Positions 15,374 to 23,680 of a stretch of DNA of 37,413 nucleotides are shown one piece after another (the first letter of the stretch is position 1; every line of letters starts with the position of its first letter). Source of the DNA: Chloroflexota bacterium. GTDB lineage: Bacteria; Chloroflexota; Anaerolineae; Anaerolineales; VGOW01. The stretch lies in assembly GCA_016875735.1 (NCBI GenBank), contig VGOW01000037.1, positions 1 through 37,413 of the forward strand. Reading direction: 5' to 3'. The notes beneath the pieces are model-generated. The model was not told the origin of the DNA. It saw nothing but the letters and a program-made list of their open reading frames with translations, and made no database searches. The position numbers were made by a program, and so were the translations under genes.

Positions 15374-17074
15374 ATGGATCCAAACACTTGGCTCAAGAGC
15401 TACGACTCCGACGTTCCCCGCACTCTCAAACCCTATCCCAACATTCCCCTCTTTCAACTCCTCGAAGACTCCGCCCGCAAACACCCCGATCACCCCTGCA
15501 CCATTTTCAAAGGCGCGACGATCACTTACAAGCAAATGAATGACATGAGTGATCAAGTGGCGGCGGCGCTGTCGGCGATGGGCGTGAAGAAGGGCCAGCC
15601 GGTGGGCATCTTCATGCCCAACACGCCGCAGTTCGTGATGTGCTACTACGGCATCCTCAAAGCGGGCGGGGTAGTGGTGGCCTCCAACCCGCTGTACACG
15701 CCGCGCGAAATGGAGCATCAATTCAACGACGCTGGAATAGAAATCGTGCTCGTGATGAGCAATTTCTACAACCGAGTCAACGAAGTCCGGGCGAAGACCA
15801 AACTCAAGACGGTGATCGTCACCAATATCAAAGAAGCCCTTCCCCCTGTGCTAAGCTTTCTCTTCACGTTGACCAAAGAAAAGAAAGACGGTCATCGTGT
15901 GGAACTGCAGCCGGGCGATATGTGGCTGAAAGATTTGCTGGCGAAATACAAACCCTCCGACCGCCCGAAAGTGGAACTGACGGGCGACGACCGGGCGCTG
16001 TTCCAATACAGCGGCGGCACTACCGGCCTCTCCAAGGCGGCGGTGGCTCTGCATCGCAACATCGTCGTCAACACCCTGCAAATCAAATCGTGGCTGGCCG
16101 ATGTGAGAGAGGCGGGCGAAGTGACGCTGATGGCCATCCCGCTTTTCCACGTGTACGGAATGGTGGCCGGCATGTCGTTCTCGGTGAGTAGCGCCGGAAC
16201 AATGGTGATGGTGCCCAACCCGCGCGATCTCAAAGACGTGCTGGAGAATATCAACAAGCACCAACCCACCATCTTTCCCGGCGTGCCCACGCTGTATAAC
16301 GCCATCAATAATCACCCCGAAGTGAAGGCGGGCAAAGTCAAACTCGGATCGATCCGCGCCTGCATCTCTGGCTCGGCGCCGTTGCTGCTGGAGATCAAGC
16401 AGAAGTTCGAATCTCTCTCCGGCGGCAAAGTGTTCGAGGGCTATGGCCTCTCCGAGTCGCCAACCGCCTCGCACTGCAACCCGTTCAAGGGCAAAAACAA
16501 AGAAGGCTCCATTGGCCTGCCCCTGCCGGATATGGAAGTGAAGATTGTGAGCCTCGACGACGGCGAGACTGAATTGGCCCCGGGCGAAGTGGGCGAGATT
16601 GTGATGCGCGGGCCGCAGATCATGTGGGGCTATCACAACATGCCGCAGGAGACGACGAACACTCTGCGCGATATGGGCGACGGCGGCGGCCCGTGGCTGT
16701 TCACCGGCGATATTGCCAGCGTGGACGAGGATGGCTACTTCTACATTGTGGATCGGAAGAAGGAGTTAATCAAAGCGGGCGGCTTCCAAGTGTGGCCGCG
16801 CGAAGTGGAAGAGGTGCTGGCCGCGCACCCGAAGGTAATGGAAGTGGGCGTGGCCGGAGTGCCGCACGCCTCATACGGCGAAACGGTGAAGGCGTGGGTG
16901 GTGCTCAAACCCGATCAGTCGGCGACGCCGGACGAGTTGAAAGCGTTCTGCCAAGACAAGCTGGCCAAATTCAAAGTGCCGACCGAGATCGAGTTTCGCA
17001 ATGAGTTGCCGAAGACGACGGTGGGCAAAATTTTGCGGCGCGAGCTGGTGAGGCAGCATAAGGAGAAGGGGTAG
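15374..17074 (+). CDS. fadD: Long-chain-fatty-acid--CoA ligase (AMP-binding)
   Basis: Activates fatty acids to acyl-CoA through an acyl-adenylate. The 566-residue ANL-superfamily protein has YSGGTTGLSKAA (P-loop-like A3 motif, near residue 212), GYGLSESPTASHCNP near 355, and TGDIASVDEDGYFYIVDRKKELIKAGG with the hinge and CoA-binding region. LPKTTVGKILRREL near 545-555 carries the catalytic Lys. ATG 15374 has AGAGGAGG about 6 nt upstream; the in-frame ATG at 15353 is less likely. It has its own promoter just after the GctB-like gene. It matches FadD-type long-chain ligases better than acetyl-CoA synthetases, but chain-length preference is not proved. Confidence 0.92.
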   Translation: MDPNTWLKSYDSDVPRTLKPYPNIPLFQLLEDSARKHPDHPCTIFKGATITYKQMNDMSDQVAAALSAMGVKKGQPVGIFMPNTPQFVMCYYGILKAGGVVVASNPLYTPREMEHQFNDAGIEIVLVMSNFYNRVNEVRAKTKLKTVIVTNIKEALPPVLSFLFTLTKEKKDGHRVELQPGDMWLKDLLAKYKPSDRPKVELTGDDRALFQYSGGTTGLSKAAVALHRNIVVNTLQIKSWLADVREAGEVTLMAIPLFHVYGMVAGMSFSVSSAGTMVMVPNPRDLKDVLENINKHQPTIFPGVPTLYNAINNHPEVKAGKVKLGSIRACISGSAPLLLEIKQKFESLSGGKVFEGYGLSESPTASHCNPFKGKNKEGSIGLPLPDMEVKIVSLDDGETELAPGEVGEIVMRGPQIMWGYHNMPQETTNTLRDMGDGGGPWLFTGDIASVDEDGYFYIVDRKKELIKAGGFQVWPREVEEVLAAHPKVMEVGVAGVPHASYGETVKAWVVLKPDQSATPDELKAFCQDKLAKFKVPTEIEFRNELPKTTVGKILRRELVRQHKEKG

Positions 17075-17099
17075 GGGATGAGAAGTTAGAGGTCAGAAG

Positions 17100-18278
17100 T
17101 CAGAGGCCGCCGGGTGAGGAGTCCGGCGGCTTTTTTGTTGAAAGTATTTCGACGACTCGCACTGTGGTTTGCGCCGCCATCTCCAGCGCAGAGGAGTCGA
17201 TGAGTTCGATGGTGTCGAAGGATGTGTGATAGGCCAACTCGGCTTCGGAGGAGCCGCCGGTTTGCAGTGAGGCCGCCGCGAGTCCCCGCCGCAGAAACGG
17301 CGCGAAGTCGCCGCTGCGAACCGAATACGGGATGCCGGTGGCTTGCGGATACGCGCGGCGAATCGCGGCGCTCAGTTTCTCGTCGGTGCGCAGGGGGAAG
17401 AGTGTGCCGTCGGCGGTGACGAAGTGGAGTCGGCTCCCCGCGCCGACCATGTCGAAGTTCAGAATCATCGTTCCACGCTCGGCGCTTTCGGCGAACGACT
17501 CTGCGCCGTGCAGTCCCGTTTCCTCCGCGCCAGTGAATAAGAATCCGAGTCGAATGCCGGAAGGCGGATGATGAGCGAAGTGTTCGGCCAGCGCCAGCAC
17601 AACGCCGACGCCCGAAGCGTTATCGTTCGCGCCCGGCGAATATCGGTTGCGGTGGGCGATCTGATTGAGGGTGTCGGCCAATGCCATCCACCCACCCGCG
17701 AACGCACCCGCGAGTCCGATGATGATGGTGATCGCGCCGGGCAGTGTGATGCCGATGAGGGCGATGACTGCGGCGACGGCGGCAAGTATCGAAACGCGCA
17801 TGGCGATGAAGAGTGTGCGGCTGTACAGCCAGCGCCAGCGGCGATGCTGAAAGGCGATGGCGCGCGCGCTGTCGGCGTGAGCGCAGAAGATGAGAGTCGG
17901 TTTCCCTTTGGGCGCGGGGGCAAAGGCAACGAGGTTTTGAGAGAGGGCGGTGCGGGATCGTCGGCGAACCATGAGTCGGGCGATCTGCGGAAGCGCGGCG
18001 ATCATCAGCGGGAGTCCGAGAGCGATGATCGGGATCGTCGCTACACTCCAACAGCCGACGATGATGAGCAGGCCGGCGAGGGTGTGCAGGGGGTTGAAGC
18101 GCGGAAGGGGCGCGAACGGCGCAGGCCGGGTTTGTGGCTCGTAACCGCAGGCGCGCAGTTGTTCGGCGATGTAATCGAAGGCGCGGCGCTCGGGCTCGCT
18201 GCCGGCCGGGCGCGGGCCGATGTCGCGCGCGAGGGCGCGGATGTGATCGAGGGCGCGCGCGCTGAGTGAGTCAGTCAT
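17100..18278 (-). CDS. Membrane-anchored M28-family zinc peptidase
   Basis: A 392-residue protein with the M28 aminopeptidase zinc ligands in order: His134-Ala-Asp136 (FCAHADS), Asp219 in GANDNASG, Glu252-Glu253 in FTGAEETG, Asp276 in ILNFDMVG and His351 in YHTSFDT. Two hydrophobic helices at about 66-105 interrupt the N-terminal part, and two more (about 155-205) lie between the first His-x-Asp and the bridging Asp. The protein is therefore probably membrane-embedded, with its catalytic domain on one face. ATG 18278 overlaps the upstream gene's stop by 8 bp. The C-terminus runs through the facing gene's terminator. Substrate unknown. Confidence 0.85.
   Translation of the reverse strand: MTDSLSARALDHIRALARDIGPRPAGSEPERRAFDYIAEQLRACGYEPQTRPAPFAPLPRFNPLHTLAGLLIIVGCWSVATIPIIALGLPLMIAALPQIARLMVRRRSRTALSQNLVAFAPAPKGKPTLIFCAHADSARAIAFQHRRWRWLYSRTLFIAMRVSILAAVAAVIALIGITLPGAITIIIGLAGAFAGGWMALADTLNQIAHRNRYSPGANDNASGVGVVLALAEHFAHHPPSGIRLGFLFTGAEETGLHGAESFAESAERGTMILNFDMVGAGSRLHFVTADGTLFPLRTDEKLSAAIRRAYPQATGIPYSVRSGDFAPFLRRGLAAASLQTGGSSEAELAYHTSFDTIELIDSSALEMAAQTTVRVVEILSTKKPPDSSPGGL
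17106..17136 (+). terminator. Terminator of the acyl-CoA ligase, inside the 3' end of the convergent gene
   Basis: Stem GCCGCCGG (17106-17113) and CCGGCGGC (17123-17130) with a 9-nt loop and six T at 17131-17136. It lies within the last codons of the minus-strand M28 peptidase gene and encodes part of its C-terminal tail (KKPPDSSPGG). Confidence 0.85.
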
Positions 18279-19083
18279 TGCGGCGGGCGGTAATGACGAA
18301 GCGCGGGAGATCGTATTGATAGAGGAGCGAGTCATGCCGGAAGGCGGCGAGAGGCGCGATGCTCGCGGCGCGCAGAAGTTCGATCTGCGCGTTGTGTTCG
18401 GCTTCGCCTTGATTGACGATGATGAGCAGGCCGCCCGATTCCAAACTTGCCCACGCATCGCGCAAGAGTTGGCCGGGCGCGAAGTGCGATTGCGGCAGGC
18501 CCCATTCGAGATGATCGCGAACGAAGACGAAGGGGAAGAAGAGGGTGATGACGTTGAAGCGATTCGGCTGGGAGGCGAAGGCGTGAGGGAGATAGTTGAC
18601 ATTTTCCAGCCCGGCCATGTGGGCGAGGGCGTGGTCGAATCGGGAATAGAGGTCGCCGTAGACTCGGTAAGCATCGGCTTCGTAGGCGGTGAGCCACAGG
18701 GATCGCGGCGGATCACTGCGCCAGCGGGAGAGGGCGGCGTGTAGGGCGTGAACGTAGAACCAGTGCGAGGGGCCGATGTCGGCGGCGGCGAGGGGAGAGG
18801 GCAGGGGGGAGTCGGCGGCGTCGAGGGCGCGGAGGATCAGTTCGAGGTAGAAGAGGTTCTCGCGGTAGTTGTCGGCGCGGCTGTGGGTGTAGAGGTAATC
18901 GAGCTGGTAATCGATCAATAATCGGCTGGCGAGCCGCTCGGCGCGCAATCTGTCTTCCGGCGGCAAGGGGTTGAAGAGGCCTTCCTTCGGCTCAGTGAAG
19001 AGGCGCAGGCCGCGCCGCCGCCAATGGAAGAATCGGCGCAGTGGATAATCGATAGCATTGCGAATGATGTGAATAGCGTTCAC
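18271..19083 (-). CDS. Putative SAM-dependent methyltransferase-like protein
   Basis: A 270-residue protein that I do not recognise with certainty. It begins at GTG 19083 with a basic N-terminal stretch (RRFFHWRRRGLRLF). It has ADIGPSHWFYVHAL, reminiscent of methyltransferase motif I although the glycine-rich loop is weak. FNVITLFFPFVF is in the motif-IV position, and LLRDAWASLESGGLLIIVNQGEAEH resembles the late strand of class I methyltransferases. No catalytic residue can be named. It overlaps the M28 peptidase gene by 8 bp and so is probably its operon partner. It is divergent from parA with only 39 bp between start codons. Confidence 0.55.
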   Translation of the reverse strand: MNAIHIIRNAIDYPLRRFFHWRRRGLRLFTEPKEGLFNPLPPEDRLRAERLASRLLIDYQLDYLYTHSRADNYRENLFYLELILRALDAADSPLPSPLAAADIGPSHWFYVHALHAALSRWRSDPPRSLWLTAYEADAYRVYGDLYSRFDHALAHMAGLENVNYLPHAFASQPNRFNVITLFFPFVFVRDHLEWGLPQSHFAPGQLLRDAWASLESGGLLIIVNQGEAEHNAQIELLRAASIAPLAAFRHDSLLYQYDLPRFVITARRND

Positions 19084-19084
19084 G

Positions 19085-19114
19085 TTGCATCTCGCCTCTT
19101 CTTCGTGCTATACT
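19085..19114 (+). promoter_or_regulatory. parA promoter, probable leaderless start
   Basis: TTGCAT (19085-19090), 18 bp, then TATACT (19109-19114) with a TGC extension. The -10 ends 8 nt before ATG 19123. Confidence 0.55.
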
Positions 19115-19122
19115 CCTCGCTC

Positions 19123-19887
19123 ATGCCCCTTCGCATGATTGCTATCGCCAATCAAAAGGGGGGCGCCGGAAAAACCAGCACGGCGCTCAATCTCGGCGCG
19201 GCGTTGGCCGAGTTGGGCGCGCAGGTGTTGTTGGTCGATCTCGATCCGCAGTGCGCGCTCACCGCCTCGTGCAACCTCGACCCCTACGCCGTCAACCGAT
19301 CCACGTATTCGATTCTCACCCGTGATAACGTCTCGGTGGTGTCATGCGTGCGCAACGTCGCCCGCAATTTGCACATTCTGCCGGGCAGCGTGGATTTGGC
19401 CGCCGCCGAGGTGATGCTGACCTCGGCCCCCAACGCGCCCTTCCGTTTGCGCGATGCCTTCGCCCGCTCGCGCGCGCCGCTCGATTACGTTCTGTTCGAT
19501 ACCCCGCCGAGCCTCGCCATTCTCACCGTCAACGCGCTCGTCGCCGCGCAAGAACTGCTCATCCCCGTGCAGTGCCAATACCTTTCGATGCGCGGCGTGC
19601 GCGCATTGCTCGAAACCGTGTGGCTTATCCACAAAAACATGAACCCCAGACTCGATCTGCTGGGCGTGCTGGCAACGATGTACCGCGAGCATTCCGATCA
19701 CTCGCGGCAAGTGGTTGCCGAGCTGCGCCACGTGTTCGAAGACAAAGTGTTCGAGATGCTGATCCCCGATGACGATGCGGTGGCCGAAGCCCCGGCGTCA
19801 AAGAAGTCGGTGCTGGCTTACCAGCCCAACAGCGAGGCGGCCAGCGCCTTCAGGCAGTTAGCGGAGGTGATCCACCATGAGCGATGA
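19123..19887 (+). CDS. ParA/Soj-type ATPase
   Basis: ParA-type ATPases bind DNA as ATP dimers and position plasmids, chromosomes or protein complexes. The 254-residue protein starts MPLRMIAIANQKGGAGKTSTALNL, with the deviant Walker A KGGAGKTS. VLLVDLDPQCALTASCNL and LFDTPPSLAILTVNAL (Walker B region) follow, then PVQCQYLSMRGVRALLETV, all as in Soj. It has no N-terminal helix-turn-helix, so it is a short chromosomal type. No ParB and no parS-like site is seen nearby. It overlaps the next gene by 11 bp. ATG 19135 is an alternative start. Confidence 0.88.
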   Translation: MPLRMIAIANQKGGAGKTSTALNLGAALAELGAQVLLVDLDPQCALTASCNLDPYAVNRSTYSILTRDNVSVVSCVRNVARNLHILPGSVDLAAAEVMLTSAPNAPFRLRDAFARSRAPLDYVLFDTPPSLAILTVNALVAAQELLIPVQCQYLSMRGVRALLETVWLIHKNMNPRLDLLGVLATMYREHSDHSRQVVAELRHVFEDKVFEMLIPDDDAVAEAPASKKSVLAYQPNSEAASAFRQLAEVIHHER

Positions 19888-21379
19888 TTCTACCATCGTG
19901 GGCAAAGGCCACGACATCCTTTTGCCGCCCCAGGGCAACCCGTTCAAAAAAGAGTCGTCGGCGGAAGAACCGCGCGACCTCAGCCCGACCGAGATCGCCG
20001 CGCGATTCGGCGGCGCGGCCGCCGAGACTCCGGTGGGGGAGGCCGCCACCGCGCCGATGGACCTCGGCCCGGAGGACATTGCCGCGCTGTTCCCCTCGCA
20101 TCACGATGACCGAAACGCCGTACCCGGCGCAACCGATGAGGCCGTGCCCCCACCGGAATCCGCTCCCCCCGCGCCGCCGCCCCCGTTGCGCGTGTCGGCG
20201 CGACCGACGATCTCGGCGGCGACCGACGGCGGCATCGATCTCTCCGCCTTCAATCCCGACGCGCCCATCGGCCAGCCCTCCGCGCCGGTTGAGGATGTTT
20301 CGCCAGCGACGATGATGGCCGATGCCGCCTCGCTCAAGGCCGATGCGCCGCCCGCCGAAACGGAGACCGCCGCCATGCACGACTCTGCCGAAACGACTCC
20401 GCCCGCGCTCGCGCCCGAATCGGCCCCGGCGGAATCGACCGCGCCAACCGTTGGGTTCAAACCGCTCAATCCGTTTGCGGCTTCGGAAGAGAAGCCTGCC
20501 GAGGCAGCCCCGCCGCCGCCGACGTTTGGTATTGCGAGTCCGGTGGTGTCTGAGTCTCCCGATGAGGCGGCAGGGAAAGCAGTTACCAGCGGCGCATATC
20601 CCGTGCCGCTCGTCGCGGAGGACGATACGCTGGTGGAGAAGTTGATCACTGATGCGCGAGTGGAGCAGTTGTGGCAACGCATTGAAGCCGCCGAGAAGAT
20701 GGCCGTGGCCGACGAGAACAGCCTGCCATCGCAGAGAGTCGCAAACTTCGAGAATCTCAAGGCGGCGCGCAATTTGCTTTTGGGCGGGCGAAAGAATTAC
20801 GATGACGCGCTGAGATACGTGGTCGAAGTCGAGTCCGATCTGTTGTATGTGGGGCGCGTGCGCCGCTGGTCGTATACGTGGGGGATGTTCATTCTGTTTT
20901 ACAACTTGGTGTGGCTGGCGTTGCTCACACTGGGATACGTGTCGGCCACGCGAATTTCAGCATTGGCCTCTTCCACCGGCGTGCTCGATCAGGCTTTTGG
21001 GTTTACGCTGTGGGTCACCATTCTGTCGGGTGGGTTGGGCGGCGTTTCTAAATCGCTGTTCTCGCTGGCCAGCCATGTGAGCAAACAGGATTTCGACAGC
21101 CAGCATCGCATGTGGTATTTCACCAGCCCGCTCATCGGCGCGGTGCTGGGCATCTTCGTCATTCTGATTTCGCAGGTTGGGTTGTTCGCCGTGAGCGCGG
21201 GCGGCGGCACGAACAGCAATGCCGGGCTTATCGTGTGGGTCCTCGCCTGGGTTGTCGGCTTCCAACAGAACATCGCCCTCAAACTTGTGGAGCAAGTGGT
21301 GAATCTATTGGTGAAGCAAGACAACAAAGAGTCCACAGGCCAAACCTCCAGCCCGGCAGACACCGGCGGCGGCAAATAG
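19877..21379 (+). CDS. Unknown membrane protein with long disordered N-terminus, paired with ParA
   Basis: 500 residues, family not recognised. The first 250 or so residues are low-complexity, rich in Pro, Ala and acidic residues. Two copies of a short motif stand out: DLSPTEIAARF at 34-44 and DLGPEDIAALF at 62-72. A predicted helical region (about 265-325, with EKLITDARVEQLWQRIEAAEK) follows. The last 170 residues have four hydrophobic helices (WGMFILFYNLVWLALLTLGY; GFTLWVTILSGGLGG; IGAVLGIFVILISQVGLF; LIVWVLAWVVGFQQN). The start at ATG 19877 overlaps parA's stop by 11 bp, so the two are translationally coupled. It may be a membrane receptor or cargo adaptor for the ParA; that is inference. 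Confidence 0.75.
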   Translation: MSDDSTIVGKGHDILLPPQGNPFKKESSAEEPRDLSPTEIAARFGGAAAETPVGEAATAPMDLGPEDIAALFPSHHDDRNAVPGATDEAVPPPESAPPAPPPPLRVSARPTISAATDGGIDLSAFNPDAPIGQPSAPVEDVSPATMMADAASLKADAPPAETETAAMHDSAETTPPALAPESAPAESTAPTVGFKPLNPFAASEEKPAEAAPPPPTFGIASPVVSESPDEAAGKAVTSGAYPVPLVAEDDTLVEKLITDARVEQLWQRIEAAEKMAVADENSLPSQRVANFENLKAARNLLLGGRKNYDDALRYVVEVESDLLYVGRVRRWSYTWGMFILFYNLVWLALLTLGYVSATRISALASSTGVLDQAFGFTLWVTILSGGLGGVSKSLFSLASHVSKQDFDSQHRMWYFTSPLIGAVLGIFVILISQVGLFAVSAGGGTNSNAGLIVWVLAWVVGFQQNIALKLVEQVVNLLVKQDNKESTGQTSSPADTGGGK

Positions 21380-21393
21380 ACAGCCTCTCCGCG

Positions 21394-21437
21394 AAAGCGG
21401 CCCTATCGGTGGTATGCCGATGGGGCCGCTTTTTTTG
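21394..21437 (+). terminator. Strong rho-independent terminator after the parA operon
   Basis: A 16-bp stem: AAAGCGGCCC (21394-21403) pairs with GGGCCGCTTT (21423-21432), and it extends inward by CTATCGG/CCGATGG. The loop is 7 nt, and the T-run reaches 21437. It separates the parA pair from the dcw cluster. Confidence 0.9.
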
Positions 21438-21501
21438 TTGCGCCCGGCGGGAGGCAGGAGTTTTTACCCACCCTCTCACTGCTTAAAATATCCGCTTCGA
21501 C

Positions 21502-21531
21502 TTGCGCCGAAGTGGGGAAGTGTGTTATAAA
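21502..21531 (+). promoter_or_regulatory. dcw cluster promoter (mraZ promoter)
   Basis: TTGCGC (21502-21507) and TATAAA (21526-21531) with an 18-bp spacer and a TG at the extended -10 position. Transcription would start just before the MraZ boxes. Confidence 0.55.
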
Positions 21532-21542
21532 CAGGGCGGCTT

Positions 21543-21567
21543 GTGGGTCAAAGTGGGACAAAGTGGC
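21543..21567 (+). promoter_or_regulatory. MraZ operator: three GTGG boxes at 10-bp spacing
   Basis: GTGG occurs at 21543, 21553 and 21563, that is GTGGGTCAAA, GTGGGACAAA, GTGGCACGCC. Direct GTGG repeats with a 10-bp period upstream of mraZ are the known binding site of the MraZ repressor. They lie just downstream of the -10, which suits autorepression by blocking RNA polymerase. Confidence 0.8.
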
Positions 21568-21619
21568 ACGCCGGGAGAATCCTCTCCCGGCGGTGTTACT
21601 TAATGCCCTCGTAGAACGC

Positions 21620-22063
21620 ATGTTTTTAGGTGAGTATCAGCACTCCTTCGACGATAAAAGCCGACTGACCATCCCGGCCAAGTTTCGGGATGAGTTGGCC
21701 AAAGGTTGCGTCGTCACTCGCGGCTTCGAGAAGAATCTCAATGTGTACACGTCGGGAGACTTTGCGAATCTGATCAAGCAAGCGCAGACGATGAGCCCCA
21801 CCGACCCCGAGGCCCGCGCTCTGCAACGGCTCATCTTCTCCGGCGCGAGCGAGGCCGTGCCCGATCGCAACGGACGCATTCTCATCCCGCCCTTTTTGCG
21901 CGCGTATGCCGATCTCGAAAACGAAGCGTACGTGATCGGCGTGGGGCAGTACATTGAAATTTGGAGCCGGGCCGGTTGGGAGGAGCAGCTCAAAGGCATG
22001 AGCGATCCCGAGTCCAACTCTCGCCGTTTCGCCGCGCTGAATCTGTCGGCCAACGGCGGTTGA
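21620..22063 (+). CDS. mraZ: Transcriptional regulator MraZ
   Basis: MraZ is the DNA-binding regulator encoded first in dcw clusters. The 147-residue protein begins [23 protein letters not shown], the classical first SpoVT/AbrB-like half. The second half has [18 protein letters not shown] and [14 protein letters not shown] 21620 is chosen because the family begins exactly at MF(L/R)GEY; reading further upstream gives no family sequence. No Shine-Dalgarno sequence is obvious. It is expected to bind the GTGG boxes at 21543-21567 and repress its own operon. Confidence 0.95.
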   Translation: MFLGEYQHSFDDKSRLTIPAKFRDELAKGCVVTRGFEKNLNVYTSGDFANLIKQAQTMSPTDPEARALQRLIFSGASEAVPDRNGRILIPPFLRAYADLENEAYVIGVGQYIEIWSRAGWEEQLKGMSDPESNSRRFAALNLSANGG

Positions 22064-22070
22064 AGGCTCG

Positions 22071-22988
22071 GTGCACGCCCCCGTTCTTTACAATGAAGTG
22101 ATCGGCGGCCTTCAGCCGCGAGCCGGTGGCCGATACATCGACGGTACGGTGGGGGCGGGGGGACACGCTCTCGGCCTTCTCGAAGCCTCGTCTCCCGACG
22201 GTGAACTGCTGGGTTTGGATTTGGATCCGGCGGCGCTGGAAACGGCGGCTCAACGACTGAAATCGTTCGGGGATCGCGTTCGACTCGTTCGTTCGAGTTA
22301 TCGGGAGATGGTTTCCGTTGCGAACGGGTTCGGGTGGGACGCCGTCGATGGCATCGTTCTCGATCTCGGTTTGTCGTCTCTGCAATTGGGCGCCGCCGAA
22401 CGCGGCTTTGCCTTTCGACACGATGGGCGGTTGGATATGCGTTTCGATCCGTCGAGCCCGATCACGGCGCGCGATTTGGTGAACGGCATGCCCGAAGACG
22501 AGTTGGCCGATGTTCTTTTCAAGTTTGGAGAGGAGCGCGCGGCGCGAAAGGTGGCGCGGGCCATTGTGGCGGCGCGGCCCATCGATGGCACACAGCGATT
22601 GGCCGAAGTGGTGGGCGCGGCATTGGGCGGCCGGCGCGGCGGGATACATCCGGCGACACGAACGTTTCAGGCCTTGCGAATTGCGGTGAACGGCGAATTG
22701 GAGTCGGTGTCGGCTTCACTGCCGTTGGCGGTTGGGTTGCTGAAATCGGGCGGGCGGCTGGCGGTGATCAGTTTCCATTCGCTGGAGGATCGGATCGTCA
22801 AATCGTTCTTTCACCGAGAGTCGCGCGATTGTATTTGCCCGCCCGAACAGCCGCTGTGTGTGTGCGGCCATCGGGCGAGCGTCAAAGAGATGACTCGAAA
22901 GCCGGTGGTTCCGACAAAAGAGGAAGAGGCGCAGAACCCCCGAAGTCGGAGCGCGAAGTTGAGGATTGCAGAAAAACTGGAGATTTGA
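22071..22988 (+). CDS. rsmH: 16S rRNA (cytosine-1402-N4)-methyltransferase RsmH
   Basis: RsmH (MraW) methylates N4 of C1402 in 16S rRNA. The 305-residue protein has [11 protein letters not shown] at the start, [12 protein letters not shown] (SAM motif I), [11 protein letters not shown], and [23 protein letters not shown]. Later come [47 protein letters not shown] and [17 protein letters not shown]-terminal cysteine cluster [14 protein letters not shown] follows. The start is GTG 22071, 8 nt after the mraZ stop. Complete and of usual length. Confidence 0.96.
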   Translation: MHAPVLYNEVIGGLQPRAGGRYIDGTVGAGGHALGLLEASSPDGELLGLDLDPAALETAAQRLKSFGDRVRLVRSSYREMVSVANGFGWDAVDGIVLDLGLSSLQLGAAERGFAFRHDGRLDMRFDPSSPITARDLVNGMPEDELADVLFKFGEERAARKVARAIVAARPIDGTQRLAEVVGAALGGRRGGIHPATRTFQALRIAVNGELESVSASLPLAVGLLKSGGRLAVISFHSLEDRIVKSFFHRESRDCICPPEQPLCVCGHRASVKEMTRKPVVPTKEEEAQNPRSRSAKLRIAEKLEI

Positions 22989-23203
22989 GAGTGGAGATTG
23001 GGTTTGGCAATTTCTTTTCTCTCAATCAGGCACAGACCTTGCATTTCCTGGTGCAGAAAGTGAAATCGGATTCGCGGGCGGGCAGTTGGATGGGCTGGAT
23101 GGGCAAGCCGCAAGAGCGCGGCCCTGCCGATACTGCTGTTCATCGCGCCGCCCCGCCGAAGGGCGCGGCCCCCCGCGCCGCCCCCCGCACAGGAAAGAAC
23201 CCC
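22989..23203 (+). other. 215-bp gap between rsmH and the FtsL-like gene
   Basis: The FtsL-like reading frame is open from a GTG at 22991 through this gap but encodes low-complexity text (HRAAPPKGAAPRAAP) without FtsL features. A short run of GGATGGGCT-type repeats lies at 23088-23104. I see no RNA gene or other confident element here. Confidence 0.4.
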
Positions 23204-23677
23204 ATGCAAAGCCTGGCTCAACTTCGGTATGTGGATATTAGCCGCGCATTCAAGCAAGCGCCGTGGCGGGTGCAGATTCAGGTGATTGCGACTTTGGCCT
23301 CTGTGGCAATTGTGATCGTGGCCCTCGGCGGGTTGTATCTCATCGAAGCTTCGCGCGCCGCCACGGCCGGGCGCGATGTGCAAAGTTTGCAAGTGGACAA
23401 AGCCGAACTCGAACTGTCGATCAATCGGCAGTTGGCGTTAATTGCCTCGGCCAAATCGGTGGCGCGTTTGGAGATGCGCGCTCGCGAACTGGGTTACGCT
23501 CCGGCGCAAATTGGGCAGATCGATTTTGTGGTGGTGAAGGGTTACTACGGGCCGCAGCTTCACTTGCCTGCCGCCGTCGCACCCGCCCCCGAACCCGAAC
23601 TGCCCGATTACAATGAAACACTGGGCACTTGGCTGGTGGGGACGCTTGCCGATATGTTTGGGCCGGGAGGGGAGTGA
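23204..23677 (+). CDS. ftsL: FtsL/DivIC-like cell division protein
   Basis: Small bitopic division proteins of this type form the FtsL-FtsB-FtsQ complex that activates FtsW and FtsI at the septum. The protein has 157 residues: a short cytoplasmic part, one membrane helix at about 25-47 (VQIQVIATLASVAIVIVALGG), then a heptad-rich coiled coil (VQSLQVDKAELELSINRQLALI). The segment ARLEMRARELGYAPAQIGQIDFVVV is the typical 'A-x-x-LGM' analogue of FtsL. Sequence conservation is low, so the name rests on topology and on position between rsmH and ftsI. ATG 23204 has AGGAAAG 6 nt upstream; a GTG at 22991 would add 71 low-complexity residues. Confidence 0.75.
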   Translation: MQSLAQLRYVDISRAFKQAPWRVQIQVIATLASVAIVIVALGGLYLIEASRAATAGRDVQSLQVDKAELELSINRQLALIASAKSVARLEMRARELGYAPAQIGQIDFVVVKGYYGPQLHLPAAVAPAPEPELPDYNETLGTWLVGTLADMFGPGGE

Positions 23678-23680
23678 CCC

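Noticed and set aside
18279-18716. Upstream extension of the M28 peptidase to a start at 18716
   Set aside because: The extra residues overlap the methyltransferase-like gene in another frame and have no M28 character; ATG 18278 fits the 8-bp operon overlap.
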